This document shows, one piece after another, positions 1 through 8,294 of a stretch of 64,000 nucleotides of DNA. The DNA lies in NCBI RefSeq assembly GCF_002934665.1, contig NZ_NIRS01000005.1, positions 558,001-622,000 of the forward strand, read 5' to 3'. Under the pieces are notes generated by a model. It did not search any database. It saw only the letters and a list, made by a program, of their open reading frames with translations, and was not told where the DNA came from. Each line of letters starts with the position of its first letter. The first letter of the stretch is position 1. Origin of the DNA: Pseudomonas laurylsulfatiphila. Its GTDB lineage: Bacteria > Pseudomonadota > Gammaproteobacteria > Pseudomonadales > Pseudomonadaceae. The translations under genes were made by a program, and so were the position numbers.

Positions 1-441
1 AAGCCTGCCGGTGGTTCGATCTTCGGTGGTTCGGCAGCGCCTGTTGCCGCTCGTCCAGTGATCAACGCTCCAGCCTGGTTCAACGAAAGAAACTTCGTCG
101 AAGCGGCGCGCAATCACTTCCAGTCCCTGCAACAGCACTGGGACGCCAATGAAATGGACAAGATCGCCGAGTTCGTGACCCCGCAAATGCTGGAGTTCCT
201 CAAGCGTGAGCGTGCCGACCTGGGTGACGGTTTCCAGTCCACCTACATTGATAACCTCAATGTGCAACTGGACGGTGTGGATGATCGCGCCGACAAGACC
301 ATTGCCACCCTGACCTTCACCGGCGTGTCGAAAACCTCGCGTTTCGACCAGGGCGAAGTCTTCAGCGAAAGCTGGAACATGGAACGTGCACAGGGCGAAA
401 ACCAGCCTTGGCTGGTGGCAGGTATCCGCCAGAACGGCTGA
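1..441 (+). CDS. Tim44-like domain protein, C-terminal part
   Basis: The reading frame is open from the first base of the window, so the gene begins upstream and only about the last 146 residues are visible. A Gly/Ala/Pro-rich linker (KPAGGSIFGGSAAPVAARP) leads into a Tim44-like fold: the stretch from APAWFNERNFVEAARNHF through QQHWDANEMDKIAEFVTP is typical of the bacterial Tim44-like family, small membrane-anchored proteins of unknown role with a cone-shaped ligand-binding domain. The N-terminal signal or membrane segments expected for the family lie outside the window. A strong intrinsic terminator follows at 471. Family assignment is good; function is unknown. Confidence 0.8.
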   Translation, partial: KPAGGSIFGGSAAPVAARPVINAPAWFNERNFVEAARNHFQSLQQHWDANEMDKIAEFVTPQMLEFLKRERADLGDGFQSTYIDNLNVQLDGVDDRADKTIATLTFTGVSKTSRFDQGEVFSESWNMERAQGENQPWLVAGIRQNG

Positions 442-470
442 TCCCGCACCGCGCTTCACTTGCTGAAAAG

Positions 471-496
471 AAAACCCCGGCCTCGGCCGGGGTTTT
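471..496 (+). terminator. Rho-independent terminator
   Basis: AAAACCCCGG-CCTCGG-CCGGGGTTTT forms a GC-rich hairpin with a T-run, 30 nt after the Tim44-like gene. The A/T arms make it usable in both directions. Confidence 0.9.
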
Positions 497-579
497 CTAT
501 TTCGCGGTTGCATCTATAGCAAGCTACTGTATAAACCGCCCCATATAAACCGCGCCATACAAGCAAGAGGATCCCGGAC

Positions 580-987
580 GTGGAAGAAATCATCGAACAA
601 CTGCGTGAAGCCAACGAACCGGTACCGGTCCCCTTGGAATTGCCTGACGAAGACCTGCTGGTCGAAATCGAAGAACAACTGTTCATCGACATTCCGTTCG
701 TCTTCAGAGAGTTTCTACTGACCGTCAGCGACGTGGTCTACGGTAGCCTTGAACCGGTCACCGTGACTGACCCGCAATCCCACACCTACCTGCCCGACGT
801 TGCCGCCAACGCCTGGGACGCCGGCGTCGATCGCAGCCTGATCCCGATCTGCCAGGACGGTGACGACTACTACTGCGTCGAAGAGGACGGCACCGTGGTG
901 CTTTGGCAGGCCGAAGAAGAGCTGATCGCCGAAGAAACCTGGGAGTCGGTGTGGCACTGGGCACGGGACGTCTGGCTGGAAAGCTGA
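580..987 (+). CDS. SMI1/KNR4 (SUKH-type) family protein
   Basis: 135-residue acidic cytosolic protein. The start is GTG at 580, preceded by AAGAGG 9 nt upstream. The central segment (PFVFREFLLTVSDVVYGSLEPV) and the later DGDDYYCVEEDGTVVLW strand pattern match the SMI1/KNR4 fold, where a hydrophobic helix is followed by a sheet. Members of this superfamily include immunity proteins to contact-dependent toxins, but single-copy chromosomal versions next to housekeeping genes, as here, have no assigned role. No toxin gene is adjacent. It is convergent with the antiporter gene that ends at 1010. Confidence 0.75.
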   Translation: MEEIIEQLREANEPVPVPLELPDEDLLVEIEEQLFIDIPFVFREFLLTVSDVVYGSLEPVTVTDPQSHTYLPDVAANAWDAGVDRSLIPICQDGDDYYCVEEDGTVVLWQAEEELIAEETWESVWHWARDVWLES

Positions 988-1009
988 TCCCGTCAACGCC
1001 GCTGGGTGG

Positions 1010-2773
1010 TCAATGCCCGGACGACTCCTTGTGATTGTCGAGGGTTTCCAGCAACGCCACCTGCATCCGCGTATGCACACGAATGAACCAGCGCCACAGC
1101 AGCGCCGCCACGGCGGCCGCGACCACAGCGATCAGTACCAGCAACTTGTTGGTCGGCAGAATACTGGCCGACAAGGCTGCCAACAGCAAAAAGATCACCA
1201 GCAACGACAGGATCGGGATCACTTCGGCGATCACCCTGCGCACTCGCTGCGTGTGGCGCCCGGCCATCTCCGGCTTGACGCCCATTTCCGCCAGCAACAT
1301 CGACAGTGCCTTGAGCTTGCGGTACGCCGCAATCAAAAAAGGCAGCGACAACAATAGTGCCCCACCCCAGATCAATGCCTTCTGCCAGCTCGGGTCGCTG
1401 ATCCAGCCTTGCACGTAAGCCGACATGCGCTCGGCGAAGTACGCGCCCGAAAAGAAAATCGCGATCACCAATGCCAGGTTGACCCCGACCTGCAGCAAAA
1501 TCCTTCTGATCATCGACGCCAGCAACGCTCCCTCGCCCTGAGGCTGGATACTGCGCAGCCATTCGCCGTACATCCCCAACACCCGTCCCAGGCGTTCCGG
1601 CATGACGCCCGCGAGCTTGATCGACAATGGATCAGCCGCGCGAATCAGATAAGGCGTCAGCAAGGTCGTGATCACCGACACCGCCACAGCCACCGGGTAT
1701 AAAAAGTTACTGGTGACCTGCAATGTCATGCCCAGCGCAGCAATGATGAAAGAGAATTCGCCAATCTGTGAAAGCCCCATCCCGACCCGCAGCGAGGTGC
1801 GTCCGTCATTACCGGCGATAAACGCACCAAGACCGCAGGACAGCATCTTGCCAAGCACCACGGCTACGGTGATTACGGCGATTGGCCAGGCGTACTGAAG
1901 CAGGATCGCCGGATCGAGCATCAGCCCGATGGCCACAAAGAAAATCGCGCTGAAAAGATCTCGAACCGGTTCAATCAAGCGCTCGATTTTCAGCAGTTGC
2001 CGGGATTCAGCCATGATCGCGCCGATCAGGAACGCGCCGAGGACCATGCTGTATTCAAGTTTGAATACTAGCAGGCAGAAGCCGAAACACAGGCCCAGCA
2101 CGGTAATCAGCAGCATTTCGTTGCTCTCGAACCTGGCCACGTAGGCCAGCAACCGCGGCACCATCAGAATGCCGATGACCAATGCGACGATCATGAACAG
2201 CGACAGTTTGCCCACTGTAGAAAACACTTCGCCGGAGCTGACCGTACCACTGACGGCGATGCTGGACAAAAGCGCGATGATGCCGATGCCCAGAATGTCT
2301 TCGACGATCAGCACACCGAATATCAACTGCGCGAACCGCTCGTTCTTCAACTTCAGATCATTGAGTGCCTTGACGATGATGGTGGTTGAGGAAATCGCCA
2401 GGATCGCGCCGAGGAACAGTGAATCCATGGTGTTCCAGTCAAACCAGCGACCGATCTCGTAGCCGATCCAGATCATCAGCACGATTTCCAGGAATGCCGC
2501 GATGAAGGCCGTGGCACCGACCTTGAACAACTTGCGCAGGCTGAACTCCAGGCCCAGGCAGAACATCAGGAATATCACCCCGAGTTCGGCCAGGGTCTTG
2601 ATGGTTTCTTCGTCATGGATCAGGCCGAACGGCGGGGTGTGCGGGCCAATGATGAAACCGGCCACGATATAGCCCAGCACCACCGGTTGTTTCAGGCGAT
2701 GAAAAACCACCGTCACCACACCTGCGATCAGCATGATCACTGCCAGATCCTGAATGAAACTGATGGCATGCAT
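1010..2773 (-). CDS. CPA2-family cation:proton antiporter (Kef/YbaL-like)
   Basis: 587-residue inner-membrane protein that should exchange K+ or Na+ for protons. The start is placed at ATG 2773 (MHAISFIQDLAVIM) because GGGAG precedes it and the longer open frame to 3034 adds only non-homologous residues. About 12 hydrophobic segments form the Na+/H+ exchanger domain (residues 5-380). QPVVLGYIVAGFIIGP near residue 30 and ISSTTIIVKAL near 120 are hallmark motifs. The C-terminal 200 residues contain further membrane segments rather than a RCK/TrkA-N nucleotide-binding domain, which differs from KefB/KefC. Ion specificity cannot be told from sequence. Confidence 0.88.
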   Translation of the reverse strand: MHAISFIQDLAVIMLIAGVVTVVFHRLKQPVVLGYIVAGFIIGPHTPPFGLIHDEETIKTLAELGVIFLMFCLGLEFSLRKLFKVGATAFIAAFLEIVLMIWIGYEIGRWFDWNTMDSLFLGAILAISSTTIIVKALNDLKLKNERFAQLIFGVLIVEDILGIGIIALLSSIAVSGTVSSGEVFSTVGKLSLFMIVALVIGILMVPRLLAYVARFESNEMLLITVLGLCFGFCLLVFKLEYSMVLGAFLIGAIMAESRQLLKIERLIEPVRDLFSAIFFVAIGLMLDPAILLQYAWPIAVITVAVVLGKMLSCGLGAFIAGNDGRTSLRVGMGLSQIGEFSFIIAALGMTLQVTSNFLYPVAVAVSVITTLLTPYLIRAADPLSIKLAGVMPERLGRVLGMYGEWLRSIQPQGEGALLASMIRRILLQVGVNLALVIAIFFSGAYFAERMSAYVQGWISDPSWQKALIWGGALLLSLPFLIAAYRKLKALSMLLAEMGVKPEMAGRHTQRVRRVIAEVIPILSLLVIFLLLAALSASILPTNKLLVLIAVVAAAVAALLWRWFIRVHTRMQVALLETLDNHKESSGH

Positions 2774-3060
2774 GGCGAGCGGCTCCCTGTTTGAAGTTTC
2801 CCGACTCACAGACGCAGGAATGGTCTGATCGAGCCCGAGCAAAAGTCTGCTTTGCGCGTAGGAAATGCCCCTGTGTCTGGGCTTTTTGCAGGGTAACACC
2901 GCGACTTCTGGCAGAAAGGCGGTGCAATATATGGAAACAGATCGATCCGGCGTGACGGCGACTCTGCGCCCGGCGTCCCGATAACTGTTGGTTTGAAAAA
3001 ACCGCCGAGGCACCCGTAGAGGTGCATCCCTCAAACCTGGCCTTGACCCGTGAGAATGCT

Positions 3061-3543
3061 ATGGAACCCGGAAACGCCCAACTGTCGATGACGGTATTGA
3101 TGACCCCTGACATGGCCAACTTCTCTGGCAATGTTCACGGTGGCACCCTGCTCAAATACCTCGACGAAGTGGCCTACGCCTGCGCCAGCCGTTATGCCGG
3201 CCGTTATGTGGTGACCCTGTCGGTGGACCAGGTCATTTTCCGTGAGCCGATCCATGTCGGCGAACTGGTGACCTTTCTCGCCTCGGTCAACTACACCGGC
3301 AACACCTCCATGGAGGTGGGCATCAAAGTGGTGACCGAGAACATTCGCGAGCGTTCGGTGCGTCACACCAACAGCTGCTTCTTCACCATGGTCGCGGTGG
3401 ATGACCAGCGTAAACCTGCCCAGGTACCACCGCTGCAACCGGACAACAGCGAGAGCAAGCGCCGCTTCATCCAGGCCCAGCAACGCCGGCAGATTCGCCA
3501 GGAACTGGAAAAGCGTTATCAGGAGATCAAGGGCGACGCTTGA
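3061..3543 (+). CDS. Acyl-CoA thioesterase, hotdog fold (YciA/BACH type)
   Basis: 160-residue enzyme predicted to hydrolyse acyl-CoA thioesters in the cytosol. The hotdog motif is clear: MANFSGNVHGGTLLKYLDE near residues 17-35 carries the conserved catalytic region (N-x-HGG-x-L...D), and VDQVIFREPIHVGELVTF follows as the long central strand. The Lys/Arg/Gln-rich C-terminal helix (residues 125-160) is a common extension. Start chosen at ATG 3061. An upstream in-frame ATG at 3022 adds 13 unsupported residues. The gene ends in a strong terminator. Confidence 0.88.
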   Translation: MEPGNAQLSMTVLMTPDMANFSGNVHGGTLLKYLDEVAYACASRYAGRYVVTLSVDQVIFREPIHVGELVTFLASVNYTGNTSMEVGIKVVTENIRERSVRHTNSCFFTMVAVDDQRKPAQVPPLQPDNSESKRRFIQAQQRRQIRQELEKRYQEIKGDA

Positions 3544-3546
3544 AGC

Positions 3547-3597
3547 AAAAAGATCGCAGCCTTCGGCAGCTCCTACAACAGGCTGCGATCTTTTTTC
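3547..3597 (+). terminator. Rho-independent terminator with long hairpin
   Basis: AAAAAGATCGCAGCC pairs with GGCTGCGATCTTTTTT across a 19-nt spacer, immediately after the thioesterase stop. The arms are symmetric, so it can also serve the convergent pdxY gene. Confidence 0.88.
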
Positions 3598-3607
3598 TGT
3601 AAATGAA

Positions 3608-4480
3608 TTACAGGTTGATCGAGGTCGCTTCGAACCGCACCCGCGGATGGGCAATCCGGTCCTGAGCCCGAACCAGTTCCAACTCGTAGCTGGCACAGGC
3701 CTGGGTTTCCAGCAGCACTTCATGCACCGCCGACGCCGCGAACTCGAACGCGGCCACCAGGCTGTCACCCAACAGCACACGTGCCAGGAACAGCCCGGAC
3801 GTCAGATCGCCCACGCCCACCGGCTGACGCGGGAACGCCAGCAACGGGCGCTGCAAATGCCAGCTGCCTTCGGCTGTCACCAGCAGCATCTCGAAGACCT
3901 CTGCCGACTTGCCTGGGTAGTCCAGATGCTTGACCAGCACCGCTTTCGGGCCGCGCACCAGCAATGCACGCGCCATGGCCAGGCAATCGAACAGCGATTG
4001 CGGCTTGCGCCCGGAGAAACTGTCCAGCTCCAGCTGGTTCGGGCACATGAAGTCCGCTACGGCGGCGGCCTCCTCCAGCAGAAAATCACTGACTTCCGCC
4101 GGAACACTGCAGCCTTTCTCCGGATGCCCCATGACCGGGTCACACAGGTACAGTGCCTTGGGATTCATCGACTTGATCCGCGCCACCCCCATCAGGATCG
4201 CCCGGCCCTGGGCCGCACTGCCGAGGTAACCGGAGAGCACCGCATCGCAGTTGCCCAGCTCGCCAATCGCCGCGATACCCTCGACCAGCTCAGGTATCTG
4301 GTGCGGTGCCAGCACTTCACCGGCCCATTGACCGTACTGGGTGTGATTGGAGAACTGCACGGTGTTGAGCGGCCAGACATTCACCCCGACCCGTTGCATC
4401 GGGAAAACCGCGGCACTGTTGCCGGCGTGACCAAATACCACGTGGGACTGGATAGCGAGCAAATGCGGTGTACGTTTCAT
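3608..4480 (-). CDS. pdxY: Pyridoxal kinase PdxY
   Basis: 290-residue ribokinase-fold enzyme that phosphorylates pyridoxal to pyridoxal 5'-phosphate in the B6 salvage pathway. The N-terminus (LLAIQSHVVFGHAGNSAAVFP) carries the substrate-binding SHVxxGHxGN motif. VLCDPVMG-like LYLCDPVMGHPEKG lies mid-protein, and the catalytic/anion-hole motif PVGVGDLTSGLFLARVLLG lies near residue 230. Length equals that of E. coli PdxY. It is a single gene between convergent and divergent neighbours. Confidence 0.95.
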   Translation of the reverse strand: MKRTPHLLAIQSHVVFGHAGNSAAVFPMQRVGVNVWPLNTVQFSNHTQYGQWAGEVLAPHQIPELVEGIAAIGELGNCDAVLSGYLGSAAQGRAILMGVARIKSMNPKALYLCDPVMGHPEKGCSVPAEVSDFLLEEAAAVADFMCPNQLELDSFSGRKPQSLFDCLAMARALLVRGPKAVLVKHLDYPGKSAEVFEMLLVTAEGSWHLQRPLLAFPRQPVGVGDLTSGLFLARVLLGDSLVAAFEFAASAVHEVLLETQACASYELELVRAQDRIAHPRVRFEATSINL

Positions 4481-4599
4481 GCGGTGGATTTCCGTAAAAC
4501 GATTGAAATTCTAGCCGCGCAGTATGCGACTAAACGCAGCCTGTACGACAGACCAGCGACGCAGTTAAGCTGACACTATCTTGTTGGAGCACCCTGTTG

Positions 4600-5013
4600 A
4601 TGCTGACCCTTGGAAATATATTCGTGCTGATGCTGTTCGCCACTGCCGGCGCATGGCTATGGCACAACCACGGCTTGCGCGAGCGCGCGCTGGAGCGGGT
4701 CAAGCAGCATTGCACCAAGCTCGGGATCGAATTGCTGGACGGCAACGTGGCCTTGAAAAGAATCGCGTTCATCAGGGATGCCAGTGGTCGGCGACGCCTG
4801 GCCCGTGTGTATAACTTCGAGTTCACCGTGACTGGCGAAACCCGCCACAACGGCACCATCACCCAGTTCGGCGCGCACAGCGCACAAATTGAACTGGCGC
4901 CCTACCCGGTCCCGTTCGACGAAACCGAACCGGTGGTCGATGTGGTAAAGCCTCGCGCAGAAGTGATCGAGCTGAGCCAGTGGCGTCAGGAACATACCAA
5001 GTGGCGGCCGTGA
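4600..5013 (+). CDS. DUF3301 domain protein
   Basis: 137 residues with one N-terminal membrane helix (LTLGNIFVLMLFATAGAWLW) and a cytosolic basic domain. Conserved features of DUF3301 proteins are visible: helix, then HGLRERALERVKQHC, then ELLDGNVALKRI. ATG 4600 is preferred over the adjacent TTG 4597, and TTGGAGC is the likely ribosome-binding site. The family is common in gammaproteobacteria and has no known role. Its 3' end is 4 nt from the convergent GTPase gene. Confidence 0.85.
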   Translation: MLTLGNIFVLMLFATAGAWLWHNHGLRERALERVKQHCTKLGIELLDGNVALKRIAFIRDASGRRRLARVYNFEFTVTGETRHNGTITQFGAHSAQIELAPYPVPFDETEPVVDVVKPRAEVIELSQWRQEHTKWRP

Positions 5014-5017
5014 GCCG

Positions 5018-5989
5018 TTAAGCCGATTCGGCTCGGCACGCTGCCAGCTCACGCTGCAACCGCTCTGCATCCTGGGGTTCACTGAAAATCAGCTCGATGC
5101 GCGAATCCTGCCGCCATTCACTGGGCTGCCAGTCCAGCACCGAGTTATCCACCGCGTTCGCCGAGACCCATCCATGGGCGCTGTGGATAACCAGCTTCGC
5201 CCGCCTCCAGCCAAGGCCTTCAAGCCACCGGCCAACCAGCGCGGCATCAAATACCTGGCTTGGGTGCCAACGCCAACCGATGCTCCAGCCTCCGTCCTGT
5301 TCCTGACTCAAGCAAATGGGCAACGCAGGATCGCTCCAGGCCGCCGGCAACTGCGCCAATCCCTTGGGCACGACGAAGTTATCCACACCTGCCCGCGCTT
5401 TGGCATTCAGCCCCGGTAACTCGCTCAAGGGTAAAGCCGCCTGTTGCGTCCAACACAGGGGGGTCGGCGGCAATAGCGCAGCGACTCGCTGGCGACTGTC
5501 TTCCTCGATACCTTCGGACTTGTTCAGCAGTAACAGTCCCGCATGGCTCAGGGCTTGCTGTTGCGCATCCGGCAACGGTTTGCCAGCGGCGAGCGCCTGG
5601 GCGTCCAGCACCAGCACACAAGGCTGAACAGCCAACACGCCTTGCCACGGCGCTTCGCTCAATTGCCTGAGCAACTGCGCCGGATGCCCCAAGCCCGAGG
5701 GTTCGATGAACAACCGATCCGGTTGCGCCTTGCGCAACAAACGCCCAAGACCAATCTGAAAGGGTGCACCGTTGACGCAACACAGGCAGCCCCCGGCCAC
5801 TTCCCCCAGTGCGATACCATCGGCGTCCCGGGTCAGTAGCGCAGCATCGAGACCGATCTGGCCAAACTCGTTGATCAATACCGCCCACCGCTCGCCTGCC
5901 GGGCGCTGGGCCAACAGGTGCTTGATCAGGCTGGTCTTGCCGGCGCCCAACGGACCGGCAATGACATGAGTGGGGATATTCTGCAGCAT
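5018..5989 (-). CDS. COG0523/CobW-family GTPase, putative metallochaperone
   Basis: 323-residue P-loop GTPase of the G3E family. Walker A is GPLGAGKTS (residues 12-20), the hallmark metal-binding CxCC is GGCLCC (66-71), and the guanine-specificity motif is LLLNKSE near residue 155. A CobW C-terminal domain fills the last 100 residues. These proteins deliver Zn or other metals to client enzymes. It sits near a clear Zur locus, which suggests zinc, but no Zur box is seen just upstream of this gene. The product is distinct from ZigA, encoded 400 nt further on. Confidence 0.88.
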   Translation of the reverse strand: MLQNIPTHVIAGPLGAGKTSLIKHLLAQRPAGERWAVLINEFGQIGLDAALLTRDADGIALGEVAGGCLCCVNGAPFQIGLGRLLRKAQPDRLFIEPSGLGHPAQLLRQLSEAPWQGVLAVQPCVLVLDAQALAAGKPLPDAQQQALSHAGLLLLNKSEGIEEDSRQRVAALLPPTPLCWTQQAALPLSELPGLNAKARAGVDNFVVPKGLAQLPAAWSDPALPICLSQEQDGGWSIGWRWHPSQVFDAALVGRWLEGLGWRRAKLVIHSAHGWVSANAVDNSVLDWQPSEWRQDSRIELIFSEPQDAERLQRELAACRAESA

Positions 5990-6016
5990 GGTCGATGATT
6001 TCTGAGGAGGTGATGG

Positions 6017-6373
6017 ATGCGGTTGATTGGCTTGTCGTTGCTCCTGGCACTCGTTTCAGGCGAGGCGCTGGCCCAGGCCTGCGTAGTTCACAGCCAGGCC
6101 GAGCGGCTTGATGTCCAGGTTTGCCAGCAGAACCGCAACATCCCGCCAAAACTCTTCGCCGATGGCTTCTGCCAGCCGAACCTGGCGGGGCAGAAAGTCG
6201 ATGTGCAGTATGTCGATCAATGCCCCGGCGGCGCATTTGGTATCTGCAGCAACGCCCAAGTCGCCAATATGCCCTACCGCCAGGATATTCACTATTACGG
6301 CGTTGCCACCGACGCGGCGTATTTGCAGCCGTACTGCGAGGCCCAGAGCCAGGGCACCTGGCTCAAGCCTTGA
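6017..6373 (+). CDS. Small secreted Cys-containing protein, unknown function
   Basis: 118-residue protein with a clear Sec signal peptide (RLIGLSLLLALVSGEALAQA, cleavage after ALA). The mature part has six cysteines in pairs, fitting a disulfide-bonded periplasmic protein. GAGGAGG lies 6 nt before ATG 6017, an unusually strong ribosome-binding site. Homologues are often mislabelled NADH:ubiquinone oxidoreductase, but nothing here supports a redox complex subunit. It is divergent from the GTPase gene and convergent with zigA, so a zinc-related envelope role is an inference from context only. Confidence 0.7.
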   Translation: MRLIGLSLLLALVSGEALAQACVVHSQAERLDVQVCQQNRNIPPKLFADGFCQPNLAGQKVDVQYVDQCPGGAFGICSNAQVANMPYRQDIHYYGVATDAAYLQPYCEAQSQGTWLKP

Positions 6374-6388
6374 AGCGCCATCAGAGGA

Positions 6389-7594
6389 TCAGGCAGCTTC
6401 TTCGTACCAAGGGCCGAACGGATCAGGCAGCAAACGCCAGCCCTCTACGCCCAACGCCATTTCCTCATCGGTCAGCAGGCAGGCGTCCAGTTCGGCGGTG
6501 AGCTGCGTAAAGTCGATGTTCTGGCCGATGAACACCAGTTCCTGGCGACAATCCCCGCTGTCGGCGGTCCAGTTTTTCATGATCCCGGTGGTACTTTCTT
6601 CGTCCTGCGGCCATTGGTTTTTCGGTACGAAACGCCACCAGCGCCCGGCAAATCCATAGCGCATCAATCCACCGGCCTGGGACCAGCTCCCGGCGTCCAT
6701 ATGCTTGCTCGCCAGCCAGAAAAAGCCCTTTGAACGCAACAGCTTGCCGTTATCCCAGGGGCCGTCGATGAAGCTGAAGAAACGCTGTGGGTGGAACGGC
6801 CGACGTGCCCGGTAAGCGCTGGAAGCAATGCCGTATTCCTCGGTTTCCGGCACGTGCTCCCCGCGCAACTCCTGCAACCATCCCGGCGCCTGGGCAGCCT
6901 TTTCGAAGTCAAAACGACCAGTGTTGAGGATTTTATCCAAGGGGATTTCGCCCATCGTCATTGGAATGATTTCCGCCCGGGCGTTGAGCCGCTCGAGGAT
7001 GGCGATCAGTTCCTCGCGTTGGTGGCTGCTGATCAAGTCAATCTTGCTGAGCAAAATCACATCGGCGAACTCGACCTGCTCTATCAGCAGATCGGTAATT
7101 GAACGTTCGTCTTCTTCGCCAAGTGTTTCTCCCCGGGAGGCCAGGCTTTCGGCAGCCTGGTAATCGAGCAGGAAGTTCATGCCGTCGACCACCGTGACCA
7201 TGGTGTCGAGACGTGCGATGTCGTTGAGGCTCTGGCCGTTTTCATCGCGAAAGGTGAAGGTTTCCGCCACTGGTAGCGGTTCGGAAATGCCGGTGGATTC
7301 GATCAGCAGATAGTCAAAGCGACCCTCCCTGGCGAGTTGGCTCACTTCCTCGAGCAAGTCTTCACGTAACGTACAGCAAATACACCCGTTACTCATTTCC
7401 ACCAACCGTTCTTCAGCCCGATTAAGGCTGACATCACGCTGGACTTCGGTGCCATCGACGTTGATTTCGCTCATATCGTTGACGATGACCGCAACCCGCA
7501 AACCATCGCGATTACGTAGTATGTAATTAAGAAGTGTACTTTTTCCGGCACCAAGAAAGCCGGAGAGAACGGTCACGGGGAGTCGATTGGACAT
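6389..7594 (-). CDS. zigA: Zinc metallochaperone GTPase ZigA
   Basis: 401-residue COG0523 GTPase expected to move zinc to client enzymes during zinc starvation. Walker A is GFLGAGKST (residues 12-20), CxCC is NGCICC (69-74), and the guanine motif is LLSKID near 190. A CobW C-terminal domain contains the long W-rich segment (RRPFHPQRFFSFIDGPWD) seen in Zur-regulated ZigA proteins. The start at 7594 (MSNRLPVT) is favoured because GAGG lies 9 nt upstream; ATG 7600 and GTG 7609 are alternatives. A Zur box lies about 50 nt upstream of the start. Confidence 0.92.
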   Translation of the reverse strand: MSNRLPVTVLSGFLGAGKSTLLNYILRNRDGLRVAVIVNDMSEINVDGTEVQRDVSLNRAEERLVEMSNGCICCTLREDLLEEVSQLAREGRFDYLLIESTGISEPLPVAETFTFRDENGQSLNDIARLDTMVTVVDGMNFLLDYQAAESLASRGETLGEEDERSITDLLIEQVEFADVILLSKIDLISSHQREELIAILERLNARAEIIPMTMGEIPLDKILNTGRFDFEKAAQAPGWLQELRGEHVPETEEYGIASSAYRARRPFHPQRFFSFIDGPWDNGKLLRSKGFFWLASKHMDAGSWSQAGGLMRYGFAGRWWRFVPKNQWPQDEESTTGIMKNWTADSGDCRQELVFIGQNIDFTQLTAELDACLLTDEEMALGVEGWRLLPDPFGPWYEEAA

Positions 7595-7643
7595 CTGCAT
7601 ATTCCTCACAGGGATGCCCGGTCGCTGTGTCGGGCTTACATAA

Positions 7644-7658
7644 TGTTATACTGTAACA
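7644..7658. promoter_or_regulatory. Candidate Zur box between zigA and a secreted-protein gene
   Basis: TGTTATACTGTAACA is a near-perfect inverted repeat matching the core of the gammaproteobacterial Zur site (GTTATAnTATAAC) with one mismatch. It lies between two divergent genes and could repress both when zinc is sufficient. Confidence 0.8.
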
Positions 7659-7703
7659 ATGCAAATAAACCATACCCTCTTGCCCGACCAGGTAAAGGAC
7701 AGG

Positions 7704-8114
7704 ATGCTGAACGCCGCTTCCGACGTGAGAAAGCCCATGCGCAACGCCCTGAAAACTGCATTGATCATGCTTTCCCTGCTGGTGGCTGCCGACGCGATGG
7801 CGCAGGTCCCGAGCCTGGCCAGGTGCACCCGTAGCGCCAACCTGCTGGCCTGCGTGGACGGGGATGGCAACGCCTACAGCGTCAACACCGCCGGAAACAC
7901 AATCTATCTGCGGGGTTTCGAAATGGCTGGAAAGCGCCATTGGGTGCAGACCAACAGCCGCTACGGTCAGCTGGTGTTTTTCACCGGCATCGCTTCCGAT
8001 GGCGAGGCCTGGGTTGGCTACAACCAGCGCGTCGGTTGGACCACGATCAACCGGTTTTCCAGTTCCGGTGGCAGCAGTGCGAAGTTCACCTGCAACCGGA
8101 TCAGTGGCTGCTAG
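7704..8114 (+). CDS. Small secreted protein of the Zur locus, unknown function
   Basis: 136 residues from ATG 7704 (AAGGACAGG upstream), or 125 from ATG 7737, which begins right at the signal peptide (RNALKTALIMLSLLVAADAMAQ). The mature protein has four Cys and a Gly/Ser-rich C-terminus (NRFSSSGGSSAKFTCNRISGC). Homologues are sometimes mislabelled glutamine synthetase; there is no such domain. The Zur box at 7644-7658 sits just upstream, so induction under zinc limitation is likely. Together with the 6017 gene it suggests that this locus supplies small disulfide-bonded periplasmic proteins. Confidence 0.7.
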   Translation: MLNAASDVRKPMRNALKTALIMLSLLVAADAMAQVPSLARCTRSANLLACVDGDGNAYSVNTAGNTIYLRGFEMAGKRHWVQTNSRYGQLVFFTGIASDGEAWVGYNQRVGWTTINRFSSSGGSSAKFTCNRISGC

Positions 8115-8244
8115 GCCTGCCCGTTTTTCTTCGAACTGCGTAGCCGACGCACCAATGGGCAAAGACCGCACCGGCCAGAATCAGGTTAAGCACATGGCGC
8201 CCGGGCATGATGAAAACCTGTTCATAAAAAAGGCATCGTCGATC

Positions 8245-8267
8245 TGATTATTATACTATAACATTTC
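8245..8267. promoter_or_regulatory. Candidate Zur box of the folE2 operon
   Basis: The 23-bp site centred on C8256 contains TTATACTATAACATTTC, nearly identical to the right half and core of the Zur consensus (GTTATAnTATAACATTTC). It is 27 nt before the folE2 start, placed to block transcription of the downstream operon. Confidence 0.88.
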
Positions 8268-8294
8268 AAATCAACTCCCACGATGGACCTGCTC

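Noticed and set aside
1010..3034. 674-residue version of the antiporter
   Set aside because: The extra 87 N-terminal residues lack homology and the ATG at 2773 has a proper ribosome-binding site.
3401..4573. 390-codon plus-strand frame opposite pdxY
   Set aside because: It lies fully antisense to a clear pdxY gene. The His/Arg/Gln-rich translation is typical of high-GC shadow frames.
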